Of a DNA stretch of 11,363 nucleotides, positions 7,901 to 11,363 are shown piece after piece. Within the stretch, counting starts at the first letter, position 1; each line of letters opens with the position of its first letter. This DNA comes from Smittium mucronatum (lineage: Eukaryota; Kickxellomycota; Harpellomycetes; Harpellales; Legeriomycetaceae), in assembly GCA_001953115.1 (NCBI GenBank), contig LSSL01004612.1, positions 1-11,363 on the forward strand, read 5' to 3'. A program made the position numbers and the translations under genes. The notes beneath the pieces were generated by a model. It did not search any database and had not been told where the DNA came from. It worked only from the letters and a program-made list of their open reading frames with translations.

Positions 7901-9261
7901 TTAATTCCGTAACCATTGTCCTCAAAAATTCCAAATATACGAGTGTGTTAAAGAATAGATGGCTGAAACGGTTGCTTGCACCTAGACGATTTTTCATTTG
8001 AAACGAATAGCAGAAAGGCAGCAATGATATAAAACAACTTTCAATTTAATAATACAATAAGCTGAGAACAAACAAAAAGCATAAATAATTGTATATTCGT
8101 AGTACACTTAGTTTAATTATTTGATTATTTGTTTCCATCCCATCCCCCAATAGGGCTCTAAGAAACTGTTTACAATAATGTTTTGTGAATCGATAAAAGT
8201 CCTTCGCATAGCATTCCTGGCTTACTTTATTAGAATTTTTCTCTTGAAGATACACCACTCTTCGTCTTTGAATTTCCAACTTCCCTAAAGTGCATATTTT
8301 TCTATTTTTCATTCTAAAGATAATAAATTGATCAACACATCATATCGCATTAATTGTTGATAATAATCATTTTTTTCCATTCGCACACTCTCATCCCGTT
8401 AATTTCATCTATTATCCACCACCTACCTTCTTACTCTAACTCTTTCCTGCCCTGACTCAATGTACTATATGGAATGACTCACAGTCAAGCCAATTATGCT
8501 ATATAATATTTGATAACTGGTACAATAATCTTCTTGAGTAGTTGACCCGTTCAATGCTAGTTGATTTTGATCTAGCAATAATAATAAACAAAACAAACAA
8601 GATCTGACTGTTTTTTTTTTAAAAATCCCAAGATGCATATCAATTTGATCAATAAGTCTTAATATTTTTATAATACGCCAACCTCTCTATCCTTCTTCTT
8701 TTACCATTTTATATACTTAAAGTGTGCCTGGAAATCGGAAGTTGTAAAAAGCATGCAAACTTAGTCTTGAAGCACATCCCGCTAACGAATAAAAGAAAAC
8801 TATGTATTTAAATGTATTGATTTATTCCTTTTATGGAAATTAATATTAGGCATCTAAGGGATTAATGTTTAAATGAGGAGCCTATATACCCAATATTTCT
8901 GGTAAACTAAACATATTATGCGCCAATAATACAAAAATGCAGATTTTCCATTTTGGTACCGATTGTTTTTTTCTTGAAACGGCCCTTATTTTAAGATAGA
9001 GCTAGCTAAAATTTGGGAAATCGCGCTTAAATATCAATAAGCACTATTATCTATATTCAATTTAAAGCTTTTAAAAAGTGTTTTTTTTCTTTATCGATGC
9101 TGGGTAGCTCAGTTCACACCATTAAGAATTGCCAAAAAGGTAATATAAAATATTAGAATTTAATCAAAATATATTGAAATTATTGCTATAATCTGTATTC
9201 TCAAATATCAAAATTTTCAAGATTTCCAATAATACTTTTTCAATAAATTATTATTCTAACA

Positions 9262-9275
9262 CCCCCCCCCTCCCC
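9262..9275. repeat. Poly-C tract with G-quadruplex potential on the - strand
   Basis: Nine C, one T, then four C, followed by GG, inside DNA that is otherwise mostly A and T. The - strand reads as a run of four G, an A and nine G, which could fold as a G-quadruplex with short loops taken from the G run. No gene is close to it. Confidence 0.75.
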
Positions 9276-9479
9276 GGACAAATAATCAGTTATTCATGTT
9301 TGTTTTCCTCTCTCTTTATTTTGAAACTTCTTTTACTCACTAAGGATCAATTTTTCATACTTTTTACCCAGTTTCTTGAATTAAAATTCTTTTATTTATG
9401 AAAGTAAAACAAAAAAAATTTAATGCAAAACAGAAAAAGAATAATAATTTAAATCTTATCCACGCATTTGGATGAGGTT

Positions 9480-9698
9480 TTATTTGTCTATATAAAAAAA
9501 TACACACTCATCTTTTAAATTGAGTATTACATCCGACTTATCACATACCAATTTAGTAAAGTATAAGCCGATATTAACTAATTCCGAAGTGCTTATATCC
9601 GGAGAAGTCCAGTTTTTCTTAAGAATAAACTGACTTGTAAAAACTGTAATTTTTATACTTGGCTTCTTTTTTCCTATTTTTATGACTAGTGATCCCAA
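9480..9698 (-). CDS. Doubtful small ORF (72 aa)
   Basis: The frame starts MGSLVIKIGKKKPSIKITVF and ends FFYIDK. Composition is more balanced than the other spacer frames, with Trp, Asp, Glu and Ser spread through it, so it could be a small gene, an exon or the remains of an older one. I recognise no family. No good partner exon is evident in the adjacent AT-rich sequence. Chance is the leading explanation. Confidence 0.15.
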   Translation of the reverse strand: MGSLVIKIGKKKPSIKITVFTSQFILKKNWTSPDISTSELVNIGLYFTKLVCDKSDVILNLKDECVFFYIDK

Positions 9699-11363
9699 TC
9701 AGCTATAGGGAAATATTAAAAAATATAAAAGTATATCTATAGTTAAAAATATGCTGTTAAAAATTTATTTGGAGACCCCTGCAAATATAAATATTTGTGT
9801 ATCTGCTCCAACCAATTTTATTCATTGCCATAGTGAATGTTCTTATCCCCATTTTAAAACTGGTCCATAATTTATAGAGCACAGTGCACAAATTAACCTG
9901 GTATACTTTATTGATTTAGAATCCCGACTTTATTCGATGACAATTTTTTTTGATTAGAATAATTTTTATGTACCCCAATACTTAAATCACATTATACCAA
10001 TTAAAAAAGAACATTCTTTTTAATATTATGCTTTCTGATTCAGAATTTTCCGCGACTATTATGATATATCCTTGCATTTTCTCAATATAGGAAGTTTTTT
10101 TAGTCCAGAAAATCATATTATTTACATCAAATCTTTACATGGAAAAGTATCTAAAAGTGATTGATTTCTAAAAGAAAAGGCATTTTTTTAATCTATAGAA
10201 ATATCTCGATTAAAGAATTGCATATAACCAAACTAAAAAAGGTATTTTTTCTACCAGATGATCATAAAAATAAAAATAAAAGTTAGTTTTGTATACTAGA
10301 AATAATGGTTTCTATAAAATTTGTGCTGAATTAAGGAGTTATTAAGGCGTTATTTTTTAATAAACTGATTTAAAAATACCATTACCAACCACTTATTTGT
10401 ATTCATTTGAAAAAAATAATATAGGTAAATGTAAATTAACACGAGGCTAAAACCATTAAAAAGAGATATATATAAATTTCTTTTAATATATGTAGTAAAA
10501 CAAAAAAAATGATATTGAAATATGTATATTTTAATTTAAATCTTTTATGTTGGTAAAAAAAGAAATAGCGCAACTTTAATATTTTTCAAAGAGTTTTAGA
10601 TTAATTATCCACCACATTAGCGTAACTGGGCTAATATTTATCATTATAAAAGGAATATAAACCGCATTTTTATTTAGAGTTCCTACTATTAGTCATTGAT
10701 GGACATACCATAGTCATGAGGAATGATAATTTGTGAACCCTTTTTCAAACCGCATCGAAAATATAAAGACAAGTATTTTTTTTTTTAAATATCTACTTAT
10801 AGATTATGAGTTACAGTATTTGATCATCTTTACATAATTAGAATATAATATGCCTCATGTATTTAAAATCTTTAAATTTTATCCGAATTAAGGGATTTCC
10901 TTTAAAGTTTATCCAATCTAATTTAAATCATTCTAGTTAAGCATAAAACCGTTTTTATTAATACATAATGATTTTCGATTTAAATCCGAACTATATTTAT
11001 TAGTATTAATTTTTGTTCTTTTATAATACTTTCTCCTGTTTATTATCAAAAAAAATTTATAAACCAAAAACAAATCGTAGGCTAAGAGAAGCTAGCCACC
11101 TTTTCATCTAATATTTTTCAGGTTATATTAATTTATTATGTTATAGTTAGTGATAAAATGCAAAACCAGAATAAAATAATAATAAATAATTGGAAAGAGG
11201 TAAAATAAAAATAAAACTTTAGAAGAAAAATAATTTTACTTGTTTTGGTTTGTGTATCACAGAATTTTATTGTAAGATAACACCATTAAAAACTATACTA
11301 AAAAAATATGAAAAAAAGAAAAAGACGTATAAAAAAGACTATTACCCTAACTAAAATAAGCTC
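9699..11363. other. Very AT-rich gene-free spacer to the right edge
   Basis: No open frame of useful length occurs on either strand. The stretch is dominated by A and T runs such as the T tract at about 10775-10785. I saw no tRNA, terminal inverted repeats, LTR ends or telomere-like repeats. Confidence 0.6.

Larger units (their letters stand above)
7525..9261. other. AT-rich spacer without a supported gene
   Basis: This stretch begins with the presumed promoter of the - strand SH3 gene. Open frames of 62-88 codons on the - strand (7645-7857, 7836-8024, 8046-8312) show no recognisable motif, have biased hydrophobic or basic content as expected from AT-rich DNA, and partly overlap one another, so I do not call them. 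A pyrimidine-rich band lies at about 8390-8460. No tRNA or rRNA was seen on either strand. Confidence 0.6.

Noticed and set aside
8046..8312. Minus-strand 88-codon ORF in the spacer
   Set aside because: No domain, signal peptide or splice partner is evident; the length is possible by chance in a 3.8 kb spacer. Protein homology or RNA evidence would be needed.
9099..9130. tRNA A-box-like string GGTAGCTCAGTT
   Set aside because: There is no B box (GGTTCGANNCC-like) within tRNA distance downstream and no acceptor-stem pairing, so no tRNA is called.

Overview
The window looks like nuclear DNA from an AT-rich, early-diverging fungus. Three observations point that way: short GT...AG introns of roughly 60-180 bases ending in TAG; a membrane protein with a Cys-rich ectodomain and one C-terminal SH3 domain, an architecture common in fungi; and very AT-rich spacers. 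A zoopagomycete of the Harpellales (Smittium-like) type would fit, but that is an impression and not a sequence match. There is no sign of operons, Shine-Dalgarno sites or bacterial genes.

Layout. (1) Bases 2-748, + strand: the 3' end of a gene for an unrecognised Pro-rich, strongly basic and His/Arg-rich protein. (2) 749-1316: a spacer with a 14-base perfect palindrome and several CCAAT-like boxes. (3) 1317-5637, + strand: a single five-exon gene that looks like several separate open frames until it is spliced. All four introns join in frame to give 1295 residues. Splicing exons 1 and 2 reveals a BCL7-type N-terminal domain (a SWI/SNF chromatin-remodeller subunit in animals). It is followed by a huge hydrophilic tail that contains 63 heptad repeats and ends in a basic cluster. 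(4) 5638-5814: a 177-base spacer between two convergent genes. (5) 5815-7524, - strand: a two-exon gene for a 549-residue type I membrane protein (signal peptide, 16-Cys ectodomain, one transmembrane helix, disordered linker, SH3). (6) 7525-11363: about 3.8 kb of very AT-rich DNA with no gene I can support, apart from one doubtful 72-codon frame, a poly-C tract and a GT-rich tract.

The three genes are not an obvious functional unit. The most interesting object is the BCL7-like protein. Its length is about six times that of animal BCL7 proteins, and most of the extra length is disordered-looking sequence, including a regular heptad array that still shows a recent 126-base duplication.
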